Positions 8,576 through 16,994 of a DNA stretch of 64,000 bases are shown here, piece by piece (within the stretch, counting starts at the first letter, position 1; each line of letters opens with the position of its first letter). Source of the stretch: Dactylosporangium siamense (GTDB lineage: Bacteria; Actinomycetota; Actinomycetes; Mycobacteriales; Micromonosporaceae); contig NZ_BONQ01000083.1 in NCBI RefSeq assembly GCF_016862795.1, positions 186,001-250,000 on the forward strand, in the 5' to 3' direction. A program made the translations under genes and the position numbers. A model generated the notes under the pieces. It was given only the letters and a program-made list of their open reading frames with translations, did not search any database and had not been told where the DNA came from.

Positions 8576-9199
8576 ATGCCGGTGATCGTGCTGCTCGCGG
8601 CGATGGGGGCCTTCCACGGCCTCAACCCCGGCATGGGCTGGTTGCTGGCGGTCGCCAACGGGGTGCAGGAGCGCAGCCGGGCCGCGGTGCTCCGGGCGCT
8701 GGTCCCGATCGCCGCCGGGCACGCCGCCTCGATCTTCGTCGTCGCGGGCCTCGTCAGCGCCCTGCAGTCGGTGGTCGCGACCAGGTTCGTGGCGATCGGC
8801 GGCGGGATCGTCCTGGTCGGCTTCGGCCTGTGGCGGGCGGTGTCGCGCCGCCACGTCGGCGCACCCGGGCTGCACCTGTCCGCGGCCCAGCTCGCCGGGT
8901 GGTCGTTTCTCATGTCGAGCGTCCACGGCGCCGGCCTCATGCTCGTGCCGGTGCTGGTCGCGAACCCGCCCGCCGGTCTCGGTCACACCCATGGCGCCGG
9001 CGGCGACCCGCTGTGGATGGGCTTCCTGGCCACCGGCGTGCACACCGCCGCCATGGTCACCGTCGCCGGCGTGATCGCGCTGGTCGCCTACCAGGTGGTG
9101 GGCTCGCGGCTGGAGCGGCTGGCCCGCGTCGACCTGGACACCGTCTGGGCGGTGGCACTGGTCGGCGCGGGCGTCGCGACCGTCGCGGTGTCGTACTAG
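8576..9199 (+). CDS. Multipass membrane protein, possible HupE/UreJ- or NiCoT-like metal permease
   Basis: 207 residues from the ATG at 8576, preceded by GCGGGA; an earlier in-frame ATG at 8534 would add hydrophilic residues before the first helix and is less likely. Five to six hydrophobic helices are visible. The first holds AFHGLNPGMGW, and there are further His-containing segments (SSVHGAGLM, GHTHGAGGDP, TGVHTAAM). Conserved His in membrane helices resembles HupE/UreJ and Ni/Co permease families, but the canonical HX4DH signature is absent, so metal transport is only a guess. Its stop shares CTAG with the stop of the convergent gene at 9196. Confidence 0.65.
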   Translation: MPVIVLLAAMGAFHGLNPGMGWLLAVANGVQERSRAAVLRALVPIAAGHAASIFVVAGLVSALQSVVATRFVAIGGGIVLVGFGLWRAVSRRHVGAPGLHLSAAQLAGWSFLMSSVHGAGLMLVPVLVANPPAGLGHTHGAGGDPLWMGFLATGVHTAAMVTVAGVIALVAYQVVGSRLERLARVDLDTVWAVALVGAGVATVAVSY

Positions 9200-10338
9200 C
9201 CGACGTCGGTGACCTGGATCGACTCGCTCAGCGGGTGTACGCCGGGCGACGGCATCCGCACCCACGCGACCCGGACCGTGCCGCCGACCCAACCGACGCC
9301 CAGCGGGCCGGGGCGCAGCTCCTTGCCGACGGGGCCGCCGCTCACCGGGAACGGGGTCACCTTGCCCGTCGCGATGTCGATCTTCAGCAAGCTCACGGTC
9401 GCTTGTTCGTCGTCTCCGCCCTTCACCGCCATCGCGAGGGTCCGGCCGTCCGGGGACAGCCTGGCCGGCCACGCCGTCCGGCAGGACCACTCGGGCAGGC
9501 CCGGCAGGTGCACGGTGAACAGCTTGCGGCCCGTGGCCAGGTCGGTGGCCGTCAGGTCGCAGGACTGCTCCGGCACCGAGAGCAGCAGCCCGCCCTGGAC
9601 CGACAGCCTGGTGGTCGCCCAGTCGGGCACCGACTTCAGCGCGGAGAGCGGCTGCTCGGCCCCGGTCTGGAGATCGTGCGCCATGATGCGGCCCGGGGTC
9701 CGGTACAGGTACGCGGTCGTCGCGGTCGCCCCGATCAGCTCGACGTCCTGGCCCTGGACACGCACCTCACGCTGCTGGGTGATCCGTCCGTCGGGGGTGA
9801 GGACCAGCAGCCTGATCGCGAAGTCGGTGACGTCGGGGCCGTCCTGCCGCTGGATGCCGGGCTTCAGGTCCTTGCCGCCGAGCACCACGAACCGGCCGTC
9901 GTCGAGCGCGACCCACGAGCGGACGTCGTCCACGACCGCCGGGAACGGGGTGGCGACGAGCCGCTTGTCGGGTCGCAGCTCCAGCATGGTCCGCACGTCG
10001 TAGACCGTGACCTTGCCGCCGTTCTTGTCCTGCCCCAGCGCCCAGCCGACGTCGAGTGGGAGCCGCTGCGGCTGGGCGTCCGGTGCCGGCGTTTCGGGTG
10101 CCGGGGTTGCCGGCGTCTGTTGGACCTGGGCCGGCGGTTGTGGTTGTTCGTGCCGTTGGGTGAGCGTCACCGTCGCGCCGGTCGCCGCGACGACGGCCAC
10201 CATCGCCGCCACCGCCACGGCGGTGCGGCGTCGCTTGTTGATCCGGTGGCGCCGCAGCACCGTGGAGAGGTCGGAGCGGCTGTCGGGGACCGCGTCGGCC
10301 GCCCGGCGTACCGTGGCGGCGATGTCATCGATCGTCAT
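9196..10338 (-). CDS. Membrane-anchored beta-propeller-like protein, probable anti-sigma partner
   Basis: 380 residues. The cytoplasmic N terminus (~37 residues, ending RRHRINKRRR) is followed by one membrane helix (AVAVAAMVAVVAATGATVTL), a Pro/Gln/Thr linker and an extracytoplasmic domain with repeated beta-propeller-like strands (LDDGRFVVLGG, LSPDGRTLAMAV). It starts inside the stop of the SigE-family gene (ATGA, 10335-10338). Actinobacterial SigE-family sigma factors are often followed by such single-helix proteins. The short N terminus lacks a clear zinc-binding HxxxCxxC motif, so the anti-sigma role rests on gene order. Confidence 0.7.
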   Translation of the reverse strand: MTIDDIAATVRRAADAVPDSRSDLSTVLRRHRINKRRRTAVAVAAMVAVVAATGATVTLTQRHEQPQPPAQVQQTPATPAPETPAPDAQPQRLPLDVGWALGQDKNGGKVTVYDVRTMLELRPDKRLVATPFPAVVDDVRSWVALDDGRFVVLGGKDLKPGIQRQDGPDVTDFAIRLLVLTPDGRITQQREVRVQGQDVELIGATATTAYLYRTPGRIMAHDLQTGAEQPLSALKSVPDWATTRLSVQGGLLLSVPEQSCDLTATDLATGRKLFTVHLPGLPEWSCRTAWPARLSPDGRTLAMAVKGGDDEQATVSLLKIDIATGKVTPFPVSGGPVGKELRPGPLGVGWVGGTVRVAWVRMPSPGVHPLSESIQVTDVG

Positions 10339-10826
10339 GACTGCTCCTCACTCAGCGCCCGGCGCAGCTCCGCGAGGCCGCGCGCCATCCGGCTCTTGAC
10401 GGTCCCCTCGGCGACGCCGAGGACCGCGGCGGTCTCAACGGTGGACAGGTCCAGCAGGACCCGGCAGACGATCACGGCGCGCTGTGGCAGCGGCAGCCGG
10501 CGCAGGGCGACGAGCGCGCCCGCATGCGTGTCCGGCCCGTCGACGCGGGCGCCCGTCTCCGTGGACGGCAGCGGGCGCTCCCGCCGGACCTTGCGCCACC
10601 AGGAGGTGGCCCAGTTGAGTCCGACGCGGAACGCCCATCCACCCGGGTTGTCGTGGTCACGGACCTTGCCCCAGTGGGCGTAGGCGCGTGCCAGCGCCTC
10701 GTCCGCGGCGTCGCGGGCGAGATGCGGATCGCCGAGCGTGACGGCGAGCGCGCGGTAGAGCCGATCGGCTTCGGCCCGGTAGAACGACTCGAAGTCGTCG
10801 ACCGGTGCCCTGGACATCGCTGTCAT
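10335..10826 (-). CDS. SigE-family ECF RNA polymerase sigma factor
   Basis: 163 residues from the ATG at 10826; upstream ORF extension and a second ATG at 10817 are alternatives. Region 2 is at residues ~10-75 (FESFYRAEADRLYRALAV, then GWAFRVGLNWATSWWRK) and region 4 at ~105-155 (LPLPQRAVIVCRVLLDLS, then VAEGTVKSRMARGLAELR). The size and the FYRAEA motif fit the actinobacterial SigE subfamily. The stop overlaps the start of the membrane partner. Such pairs usually sense envelope or surface signals, here unknown. Confidence 0.9.
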   Translation of the reverse strand: MTAMSRAPVDDFESFYRAEADRLYRALAVTLGDPHLARDAADEALARAYAHWGKVRDHDNPGGWAFRVGLNWATSWWRKVRRERPLPSTETGARVDGPDTHAGALVALRRLPLPQRAVIVCRVLLDLSTVETAAVLGVAEGTVKSRMARGLAELRRALSEEQS

Positions 10827-10875
10827 CACTGGCGTCCCCACAGCACACACACGCGTGAGGACACCGCCGCGTTCC

Positions 10876-11718
10876 CTACTTTTTCAGGGCCGTTGCCACC
10901 GCTTGGGCGAGCGTCGTCGTCGGGCGCCCGATGAGCGCCGACAGGTCACCGGTCGCCACGTCGAGGCTACCCTGCGCGATCGACACGTCGGCGGCGGCGA
11001 GCACGCGCGCGAACCCCTCGGGCAGCCCGAACCCGACCAGCGCCTGCGCGTAGTCGTCGGCCGGGAGGTCCTGGTAGGCAACCTTGGTGCCCGACTGCGC
11101 GGTGACCTCGTCGGCCAGGTCGGCCAGGGACATGGTCGTGTCGCCGCCGGTCTCGTAGACCTTCCCGGCGTGCGCGTTCCCCGTTGCCGCGAGGACCGCG
11201 GCCGCGCCGGCGGCGAAGTCCGCCCGGGTCGCGGCGGCCACCCGGCCCGCACCCGCGGCACCGAGGATCACGCCGTGCTCCAGCGCCGTGGCCAGGCTGG
11301 CCGTGTAGTTCTCGAAGTACCAGTTGTTGCGCAGGAAGGTGTACGGCAGGCCCGACGCGACGATCAGCTCCTCCGTCGCCTTGTGCTCGGGTGCGAGCGG
11401 GTTGGTCGAGGTGTCCGCCCTGGTGATGCTCGTATACACGATGTGGCCGACCCCGGCCCGCACGGCGGCGTCGACGACCGCCCGGTGCTGCTCGACCCGC
11501 CGGCCGGCCTCGTTGCCGGAGATGAGCAGCAGCCGGTCGGTCCCCTCGAACGCCGGCACCAGCGTCTCCGGCCGGTCGTAGTCGGCCAGCCGGACGTTGT
11601 CGCCGCCGGCCGCGGCCGGGTTGCGGACCGCGGCCGTCACCGGCACGTTCTGGCTCTTCAGCGCGGCGACAACGAGACGGCCGAGCTGGCCGGTGGCACC
11701 GGTAACGGTGATGGTCAT
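10876..11718 (-). CDS. NmrA/QorB-type NAD(P)-binding oxidoreductase
   Basis: 280 residues. The dinucleotide motif TGATGQLG is at residues 6-13 and substrate-side residues lie in YTSITRADT and LRNNWYFENY. The sequence resembles quinone oxidoreductase 2 (QorB/YtfG) and NmrA-like atypical short-chain reductases. GGGAG before the ATG supports the start. It is divergent from an HxlR regulator with an ~80-bp shared control region. In bacteria, qorB-type genes are commonly paired with HxlR regulators that sense electrophiles or quinones, so an inducible quinone or aldehyde detoxification role is likely. Confidence 0.87.
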   Translation of the reverse strand: MTITVTGATGQLGRLVVAALKSQNVPVTAAVRNPAAAGGDNVRLADYDRPETLVPAFEGTDRLLLISGNEAGRRVEQHRAVVDAAVRAGVGHIVYTSITRADTSTNPLAPEHKATEELIVASGLPYTFLRNNWYFENYTASLATALEHGVILGAAGAGRVAAATRADFAAGAAAVLAATGNAHAGKVYETGGDTTMSLADLADEVTAQSGTKVAYQDLPADDYAQALVGFGLPEGFARVLAAADVSIAQGSLDVATGDLSALIGRPTTTLAQAVATALKK

Positions 11719-11754
11719 GAGAACTCCCTCGTCCTGGTTACTCTCCCACAGTAA

Positions 11755-11775
11755 GCACTAACTTCTAGAAAGTGC
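11755..11775. promoter_or_regulatory. Candidate HxlR operator in the divergent control region
   Basis: Imperfect inverted repeat with arms GCACT (11755-11759) and AGTGC (11771-11775) around the AT-rich core TTCTAGAA, itself an 8-bp palindrome. It lies between the divergent reductase and HxlR genes, where HxlR proteins normally bind. Confidence 0.5.
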
Positions 11776-11798
11776 AAACCGTGAGTTACCGTTGTCTC

Positions 11799-12170
11799 AT
11801 GTCCTTCGAGGAGCTGGTGTTCGACGTCTTCGCGCGAAACTGCACGTCGCGACCCGTCATGGACACGGTCGCCAGCCGGTGGGGCATCCTGTCGCTGGTC
11901 GCGCTGCAGGACGGCACGCACCGGTTCAACGAGCTGCGCCGCCGCGTCGACGGCGTGAGCGAGAAGATGCTGTCGCAGACGCTGCACGCCCTCGAGCGGG
12001 ACGGTCTGGTCCTGCGGACGGTGCAGAGCACGATCCCGCCCCGCGTGGAATACAGCCTGACCGACGCCGGCCGCCGCATCGCGACCAAGCTCACGGAGCT
12101 GATCGAGCTGCTCGAGGCCTCCATGCCGGACATCTCCGTCGCACAGGCCCGCTACGACGAAGCCCGCTAG
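11799..12170 (+). CDS. HxlR-family transcriptional regulator
   Basis: 123 residues from the ATG at 11799; a GTG at 11772 would add nine residues but sits inside the candidate operator. The winged-helix core is typical: a conserved Cys just before the domain (FARNCTSRPVMD), RWGILSLVALQDGTHRFNEL, SEKMLSQTLHALERDGL and VEYSLTDAGR. HxlR proteins of this kind (YodB/QorR-like) often use the N-terminal Cys to sense quinones or diamide, which matches the divergent oxidoreductase. Likely a repressor of that gene and of itself. Confidence 0.9.
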   Translation: MSFEELVFDVFARNCTSRPVMDTVASRWGILSLVALQDGTHRFNELRRRVDGVSEKMLSQTLHALERDGLVLRTVQSTIPPRVEYSLTDAGRRIATKLTELIELLEASMPDISVAQARYDEAR

Positions 12171-12175
12171 ATTGC

Positions 12176-12267
12176 TGTTGCGTGCGCCTCGATCAGCTCT
12201 GCGTGGTGTTTGCGTGTGCCTCGATCAGCTCTGCGTGGTGTTTGCGTGCGCCTCGATCAGCTCCGCG
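12176..12267. repeat. 32-bp tandem repeat, 2.8 copies
   Basis: A unit containing CGTGYGCCTCGATCAGCTC recurs at 12181, 12213 and 12245, exactly 32 bp apart; the third copy is partial and its edge is changed. It begins just after the HxlR stop and runs into the 3' end of the convergent gene. Because 32 is not a multiple of three, each added copy changes the frame and therefore the C terminus of that gene. Confidence 0.9.
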
Positions 12268-12923
12268 ACCCGCAGCAGGGGGCCGAACTGTGCCGGGATG
12301 CCGTCGGGCACCCCGATCCGCCCCGGCACGAAGGTCATCAGCTCGTCGCCCTCGACGCTCCAGTCCGGCAACCGCCCCGCGACGTGCTCCGCGACCAGCG
12401 GCCCGCCGAGCACGGTCCGGACCAGGCGCGGGTCCGGGGCATTCACCCGGTACGCACGGTCGAACGCCTCGTATCCGACCGCGGTCGCCTTGTCCCCGAA
12501 CAACGTGCGCCACAGCTTCGACCCGCCGCCGCGCCGGTGCACGGCCACGGTCGGCCGCGGCATCCGCAACCGCACCACCACCGCGACATGATGATGGGTG
12601 GTGCTCGTCGTCTGGCTGGCCCCGTTGGCATCGGTCGACGTCGACGTCGTCGTGTGCGAGTAGTCACCGATACCCACCGGCCGACCACCCAGCGTCCCGA
12701 ACAGCGCCAGCGACACACCCCGCCGGTTCCGGCCGGGCATCCGCCGCCCCCATTCGACCTGCGGCCGGTCCACCACCTGCCAGCCGTGCCGCTTCGCCCA
12801 GAGCCGCAACGCCTCCCGTCGCTGCCGCTCCCGCCGCGCCGCCACCACCGCCGCGACGACGATCAGCACGACGGCCACCCCGAAGCAGGCGACGACACTC
12901 ACCACGATCGCCGAAGGCTCCAT
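12225..12923 (-). CDS. Membrane-anchored protein of unknown function
   Basis: 232 residues from the ATG at 12923 (MEPSAIVVSVV). One N-terminal helix (residues ~4-28) is followed by a basic stop-transfer stretch (RRERQRREAL), so the soluble ~200 residues should be cytoplasmic. The body has alternating beta-like segments, including a Thr/Ser-rich turn (GDYSHTTTSTSTDANG) followed by THHHVAVVVRLRMPRP. I do not recognise the family. The C terminus (AELIEAHANTTQS) is encoded by the 32-bp tandem repeat and looks recently remodelled. Divergent from the DUF1963 gene with ~58 bp between. Confidence 0.65.
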   Translation of the reverse strand: MEPSAIVVSVVACFGVAVVLIVVAAVVAARRERQRREALRLWAKRHGWQVVDRPQVEWGRRMPGRNRRGVSLALFGTLGGRPVGIGDYSHTTTSTSTDANGASQTTSTTHHHVAVVVRLRMPRPTVAVHRRGGGSKLWRTLFGDKATAVGYEAFDRAYRVNAPDPRLVRTVLGGPLVAEHVAGRLPDWSVEGDELMTFVPGRIGVPDGIPAQFGPLLRVAELIEAHANTTQS

Positions 12924-12981
12924 GAAACCCACGCTAAAGTCCCCGTGCCAGTTCCGCCTCCATCGCCTCTCGAGGACCCGC

Positions 12982-13665
12982 ATGCACCTGTTCGAGTCCC
13001 TGATCGAGCCGGCCGCCGCCCTCACCGTGACCCCGGCGGCCGCGGCCCGGCACTCCTACGGCGGGCTGCCCGGCCTGCCTGACGGGACGGACTGGCCCAC
13101 GTACGGCGGCGCCCCCATGACCCTCCTCGCCCACCTCGACTGCGCCGACCTCGCCGCCCTGCTACCGGAGACCTGGACCCTCCCGGCCACCGGCGCCCTG
13201 CTGTTCTTCCACGAGGACGCCTTCACCGCCGGGTCCGCATGGCACGGCGATCCGGGGCACGACGACGGTTGCCTGGTGCTGCACGTGCCCGCCGGCCTTC
13301 CCCCGCGACCCGCCCCCACCGGCGTCCAGGTCATCCCGCCGCTGCCGCTCGCCGCGAACCGGATCGGGTCCGTCCCGCCGTACGACGCCCCCGCCCTCCG
13401 CGACGCCTTCACCACCGATCCGGTCGCCGCGATGAACGCCCGCGACCTGGCCGAGGACACCGCCGGCCGGCCGCCCCGGCACCAGGTGCTCGGCTGGCAA
13501 CGGGACGCCTTCCTGCACCTGCCCGGCCTGCGCCCCCTGCTCCAGTTGGAGGCCGAACCGGGCACCTCCTGGGGCGAGGTCGTCAACGTCTCCTTCTGGC
13601 TCCCCGAGGCCGACCTGACCACCGGCCGCCTCACCGACGCCCGCCGCTACCTCGAAACCGCCTGA
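12982..13665 (+). CDS. DUF1963 (YwqG-like) protein
   Basis: 227 residues from the ATG at 12982, chosen for the CGAGGAC ribosome site five bases upstream. Conserved YwqG-type elements are seen: SYGGLPGLPDGTDWPTYGGAPMTLLAHLDC near the N terminus, GALLFFHED in the middle and a C-terminal pocket region (LLQLEAEPGTSWG then VSFWLPEADL). The family is widespread and of unknown biochemical role; it often sits near immunity or toxin-related proteins, but nothing here shows that. Convergent with the DUF5682 operon. Confidence 0.85.
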   Translation: MHLFESLIEPAAALTVTPAAAARHSYGGLPGLPDGTDWPTYGGAPMTLLAHLDCADLAALLPETWTLPATGALLFFHEDAFTAGSAWHGDPGHDDGCLVLHVPAGLPPRPAPTGVQVIPPLPLAANRIGSVPPYDAPALRDAFTTDPVAAMNARDLAEDTAGRPPRHQVLGWQRDAFLHLPGLRPLLQLEAEPGTSWGEVVNVSFWLPEADLTTGRLTDARRYLETA

Positions 13666-13751
13666 CCACTCCCGCCCGGCGGAAGGACCCCCACCATGCC
13701 GGCGTCGGCAGACGGGTCCTGGGCCGCGACGTCGCGCAGATGTTCGCCGAA

Positions 13752-13798
13752 AAGCGTGAAAGGCGGGGGCGTGTGGACGCCTCCCACGCTTCACGCTT
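13752..13798. terminator. Large hairpin between convergent genes; rest of 13666-14006 without a gene
   Basis: Outer arms AAGCGTGAA and TTCACGCTT (9 bp, perfect) enclose an inner GGCGT/ACGCC stem. It lies in the 341-bp gap between the DUF1963 gene and the 3' end of the DUF5682 gene, and could end transcripts from both sides. I see no convincing gene in the rest of the gap. Confidence 0.65.
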
Positions 13799-14006
13799 GC
13801 ACCGAGACGCGGCGGCGGATGCGGCTGTCCGTGACCTCAGGCGCCACCCGGCCGCACGTACGCCACGACAACCCCCGGTCCGATCCGTCTCAATGGGGTG
13901 GTGCCGGACCTGGCGCGGCCCACGTTGCCGGTTCGGTGGCCCCGGGCGTCGCACCTTGGAACGTTCCCGCTGGACGTCTCGCCCGAGGCCACCTGCGTTT
14001 CGTCGC

Positions 14007-16994
14007 CTAACCTGCGATCAGGAGCGCCTCCAAAGCGTCCATGGCGCCGGGGTGGGATTCGAGCAGGGCCTGGACCGTGGACCTGCCGGGTGTGGCGGGC
14101 GTGTTGAGCAGGTCGAGGTCGAGCCAGCCGGGGCCGTCCCCGCCGTCGCCCGGAATGCCGACCAGTCCGGCAACGTCGTCGCAGGTCGAAGGGTGCTCTG
14201 CCAGCAGGCGGAGCACCGGCATGGCCGCGTCCCAGCGCGCCGAGCCCGGACCGGACCCATCGCCCGGTCCACCCGCGGCACCGCGCCCTGCCCAGCCCGC
14301 GGAGCCCCCACCTCCGCCGACAAGCCCGCCCGCCGGTCCGCCAGGCCCGCCGGCGGCACCGCCTGGGCGCGGTCCAGCGATTCCTGGTGATCCCGGGCCC
14401 TGGGTCGGTGTGCCGGTGGTGGCGGTCCACGGTGGGACCCAGGCATCGACGGCGGGGAGCGTGGCGGGGAAGGTGCGGCCCGCCTCGCGGATCAGGACCG
14501 GCACCAGCTCGCCGGCCTGGTCGCGCAGGGTGGTGATGAGCGTTGGCAGCCAGGGCAGGAGGACCGGGTCGGGCAGGTGGGCGAACGCGTCCGACATCAC
14601 CTCCACCACGAAGGCGGCCAGCTTCGGCACCGGCTCCAATGCCTGGACGAAGCCGCTCAGGTATTGCGGGAACGTCGGCACGACCAGCGGGTTGCCGAGC
14701 AGGTCGGCGCACCGCGCCCGCAGGTCCGCCAGCGGCAGCAGGCCGAGCTGGTGGTGAGCGGCCCAGAGCAGCGCGACCTTGGCCGGCGACTCGGGGTGCG
14801 ACTGGCGGACGGCGAGCTCCAGCTGGGCCCGGTCGCAGCCGAGGGACAGCGCGAGGCCCTCCATGGTGAAGAGAAAGCCGAGCATCGCGCCGACCTGCCG
14901 GACGCCGGTCTCGTCGTCGACGAAGGCGGTCGGCAGCAGGGTGCAGTAGTGCGCATAGCCGGCGGTGACGAACGACCCGCACCACGCGGGCAGCTCCGGC
15001 TCGGTGGCCCGGTAGTGCGCGAGGAGCCGACGGATGCGGCGCAGCACGTCGGGGGCGTCGTCCACGGTGCGCTCGGCCGCGAGCAGCTCGACGGCCCGGG
15101 CGCCGAGCTCGTCGGTGAACCGCCGGCTGCCGAGGAACAGGATCGAGTCCTCGACGGCGCGCAGGGCCACGGCCGCGGTGGCGTCGGGTGCGTACACGGA
15201 CCGGCGCAGCCGCCGCTCGACGACCTGCTCGACGGTGACGCCTTCATAGCCCAGCTCGATGATGTACCGCTGGTGCTTGCCGATGGAGAGGTCCCAGCTC
15301 TCCTGGATGGAGCGCTCACCGAGCCGGCGCGAGCCCATGATGGGGCGGACGGCGCCGTCGGGCAGCAGGTAGCGCAGCATCCACAGCAGGTGCGAGCAGG
15401 GGGTCAGCTCCGGACGGCCGTTGAGGTCGAGCAGCGCCCGCTGCACGGTGCTCTTGCGCAGGTCGAGGCCGATCGGGGTGAGCCGGTCGTAGACGTCGCG
15501 GGCGAGGGGTGGCAGGGCGTCGTAACCGACCTGGCCGACCCGGTCGCCACCGAGCAGGATCTCGCAGAGCCGCCGCACGTCGCGCCGGCCCGGGATGACG
15601 TCCTTCTCGATGCAGGTGACCGCCGCGTCCTGGAAGTCATACGGCGTGGGACGGGCCCGGTTGCGCATGCCGGCCAGCAGGATCGACGTCTCGAACACGG
15701 CGATGGCGTCCGCGGTGCTGGCCAGGTAGCCGTTGCGGCGGGCCAGCCGGACGATGTCGACGCACCAGCCGAGCAGCTCCTCCTCGTCGAACCCGTGCAG
15801 GTCGGGCGGGCTGGCCAGGAACTGGGTCAGCTGGTCGGCGACCGGGCCGGCCTCGACCGCCCCGGCCGCCGGGCGGGCCGCCCGTTTGCGGCTGCCACGC
15901 TGGCCTTCGAGTTGGAACGTGGCGAGCTTCGAACGGCTGACCGCCTTGGCCCAGGTCGCCGCCGCGATCGACACGGAGCCCGAGGCGAGCCCGAACTGGC
16001 CTTCGATCGCGGAGTGGCTGGAGGGGATCAGCCCGTAGAGCCACTTCGTCGCGGTGCGCGGGGTGATGTCGAACGGGGCCGCGTCGGGCCCGGTGCCGAA
16101 CTGCTCGACCCGGCTGGCGGCGTGGAAGGCGCCGCACACGTACAGGCAGTCGGACCGGTCGACGCCGGACGTGGCGAGGTGCTCCCGCATGCGCGTCCAC
16201 ATGTAGCGCTCGCGGTCCTCGTCGACGGTGACCCGCTCGGCGCCGCTGGGCGCCAGCCGCCTGAAGAGGCTGCCGATGAGCACCATGACCTGCCGGTAGG
16301 TGGCGTAGTCGGCGTCGACGAGCGGCTGCTCGACATACTGGTCCCACCACTCCGACCAGTGGCGCACCTTGCCGTGGTGCAGCAGGTGCGTCTCCAGCTC
16401 GGCGAAGCGCGGCCGCAGGTCGCCGATCTCGATGCCGACCGCGTCGCCGTGCAGTTCACCGGCGTCGTCCTCGTCCGAGGAGTCGGAATCCGGGGAGTCG
16501 GCGTGCGCCGGTGTGGCGGGGGTGCGCGGCTGCCATTGGAAGACGTGGTCGGTGGAGCGGTCGACCAGCACCAGCTCGACGCCTGGGGTGTCCAGCGCGT
16601 AGGCGATGGCCTGGTATTCGGCCGAGGCCTCGGTGATGGGCGCGATGACGCTGAGCGGGCCCCAGTCCTTCGGGAACGTGTCCAGCTCGGACGCGAACGC
16701 CTGCAGGGCCACCGGCAGCCGGCAGTTGCGCAGCTCCGTCAGCAACGGCGTGAGGTCCTCGCACAGCTCCAGATAGATCACCTTGGGCTGCTTCTCGCGC
16801 AGCCTGCGGACCATGGCGAGGGCGGACGCCGGCGAGTGGTGGCAGACCGGGAAGATCTCCAGCTCCTCGCGCAGCGCCCGGTCGACGTCGTCGACGATCC
16901 CCGCCAGGATGTCGGGCACGGCGCCCGGCGAGGCGGCGAACGCGGTCGCCGCCTCGACGAGCTGTTGCCGCAGCGCCCCGAAAGGCTCGCTCAT
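14007..16994 (-). CDS. DUF5682 family protein (last gene of the MoxR-vWA operon)
   Basis: 995 residues. The N terminus has the DUF5682 hallmark FPVCHHSPASA (His52, His53) followed by KVIYLELCED (Glu76). About 210 residues later comes a second hallmark, YVCGAFHAA (His291), preceded by DRERYMWTRMREHL. These paired His/Glu motifs resemble the EreA/ChaN/TraB-type metal-dependent hydrolase superfamily; that link is my inference. The long C-terminal two-thirds looks helical. Residues ~865-911 are a Gly/Pro/Ala low-complexity linker before a short terminal domain. An acidic stretch (DSPDSDSSDEDD) interrupts the N-terminal domain. Coupled to the MoxR gene by ATGA. Possible effector or client-processing part of an ATP-dependent system. 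Confidence 0.87.
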   Translation of the reverse strand: MSEPFGALRQQLVEAATAFAASPGAVPDILAGIVDDVDRALREELEIFPVCHHSPASALAMVRRLREKQPKVIYLELCEDLTPLLTELRNCRLPVALQAFASELDTFPKDWGPLSVIAPITEASAEYQAIAYALDTPGVELVLVDRSTDHVFQWQPRTPATPAHADSPDSDSSDEDDAGELHGDAVGIEIGDLRPRFAELETHLLHHGKVRHWSEWWDQYVEQPLVDADYATYRQVMVLIGSLFRRLAPSGAERVTVDEDRERYMWTRMREHLATSGVDRSDCLYVCGAFHAASRVEQFGTGPDAAPFDITPRTATKWLYGLIPSSHSAIEGQFGLASGSVSIAAATWAKAVSRSKLATFQLEGQRGSRKRAARPAAGAVEAGPVADQLTQFLASPPDLHGFDEEELLGWCVDIVRLARRNGYLASTADAIAVFETSILLAGMRNRARPTPYDFQDAAVTCIEKDVIPGRRDVRRLCEILLGGDRVGQVGYDALPPLARDVYDRLTPIGLDLRKSTVQRALLDLNGRPELTPCSHLLWMLRYLLPDGAVRPIMGSRRLGERSIQESWDLSIGKHQRYIIELGYEGVTVEQVVERRLRRSVYAPDATAAVALRAVEDSILFLGSRRFTDELGARAVELLAAERTVDDAPDVLRRIRRLLAHYRATEPELPAWCGSFVTAGYAHYCTLLPTAFVDDETGVRQVGAMLGFLFTMEGLALSLGCDRAQLELAVRQSHPESPAKVALLWAAHHQLGLLPLADLRARCADLLGNPLVVPTFPQYLSGFVQALEPVPKLAAFVVEVMSDAFAHLPDPVLLPWLPTLITTLRDQAGELVPVLIREAGRTFPATLPAVDAWVPPWTATTGTPTQGPGSPGIAGPRPGGAAGGPGGPAGGLVGGGGGSAGWAGRGAAGGPGDGSGPGSARWDAAMPVLRLLAEHPSTCDDVAGLVGIPGDGGDGPGWLDLDLLNTPATPGRSTVQALLESHPGAMDALEALLIAG

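Noticed and set aside
12176-12267. Possible CRISPR or attachment-site repeat
   Set aside because: The 32-bp units are directly abutting with no spacer, and no integrase is near.
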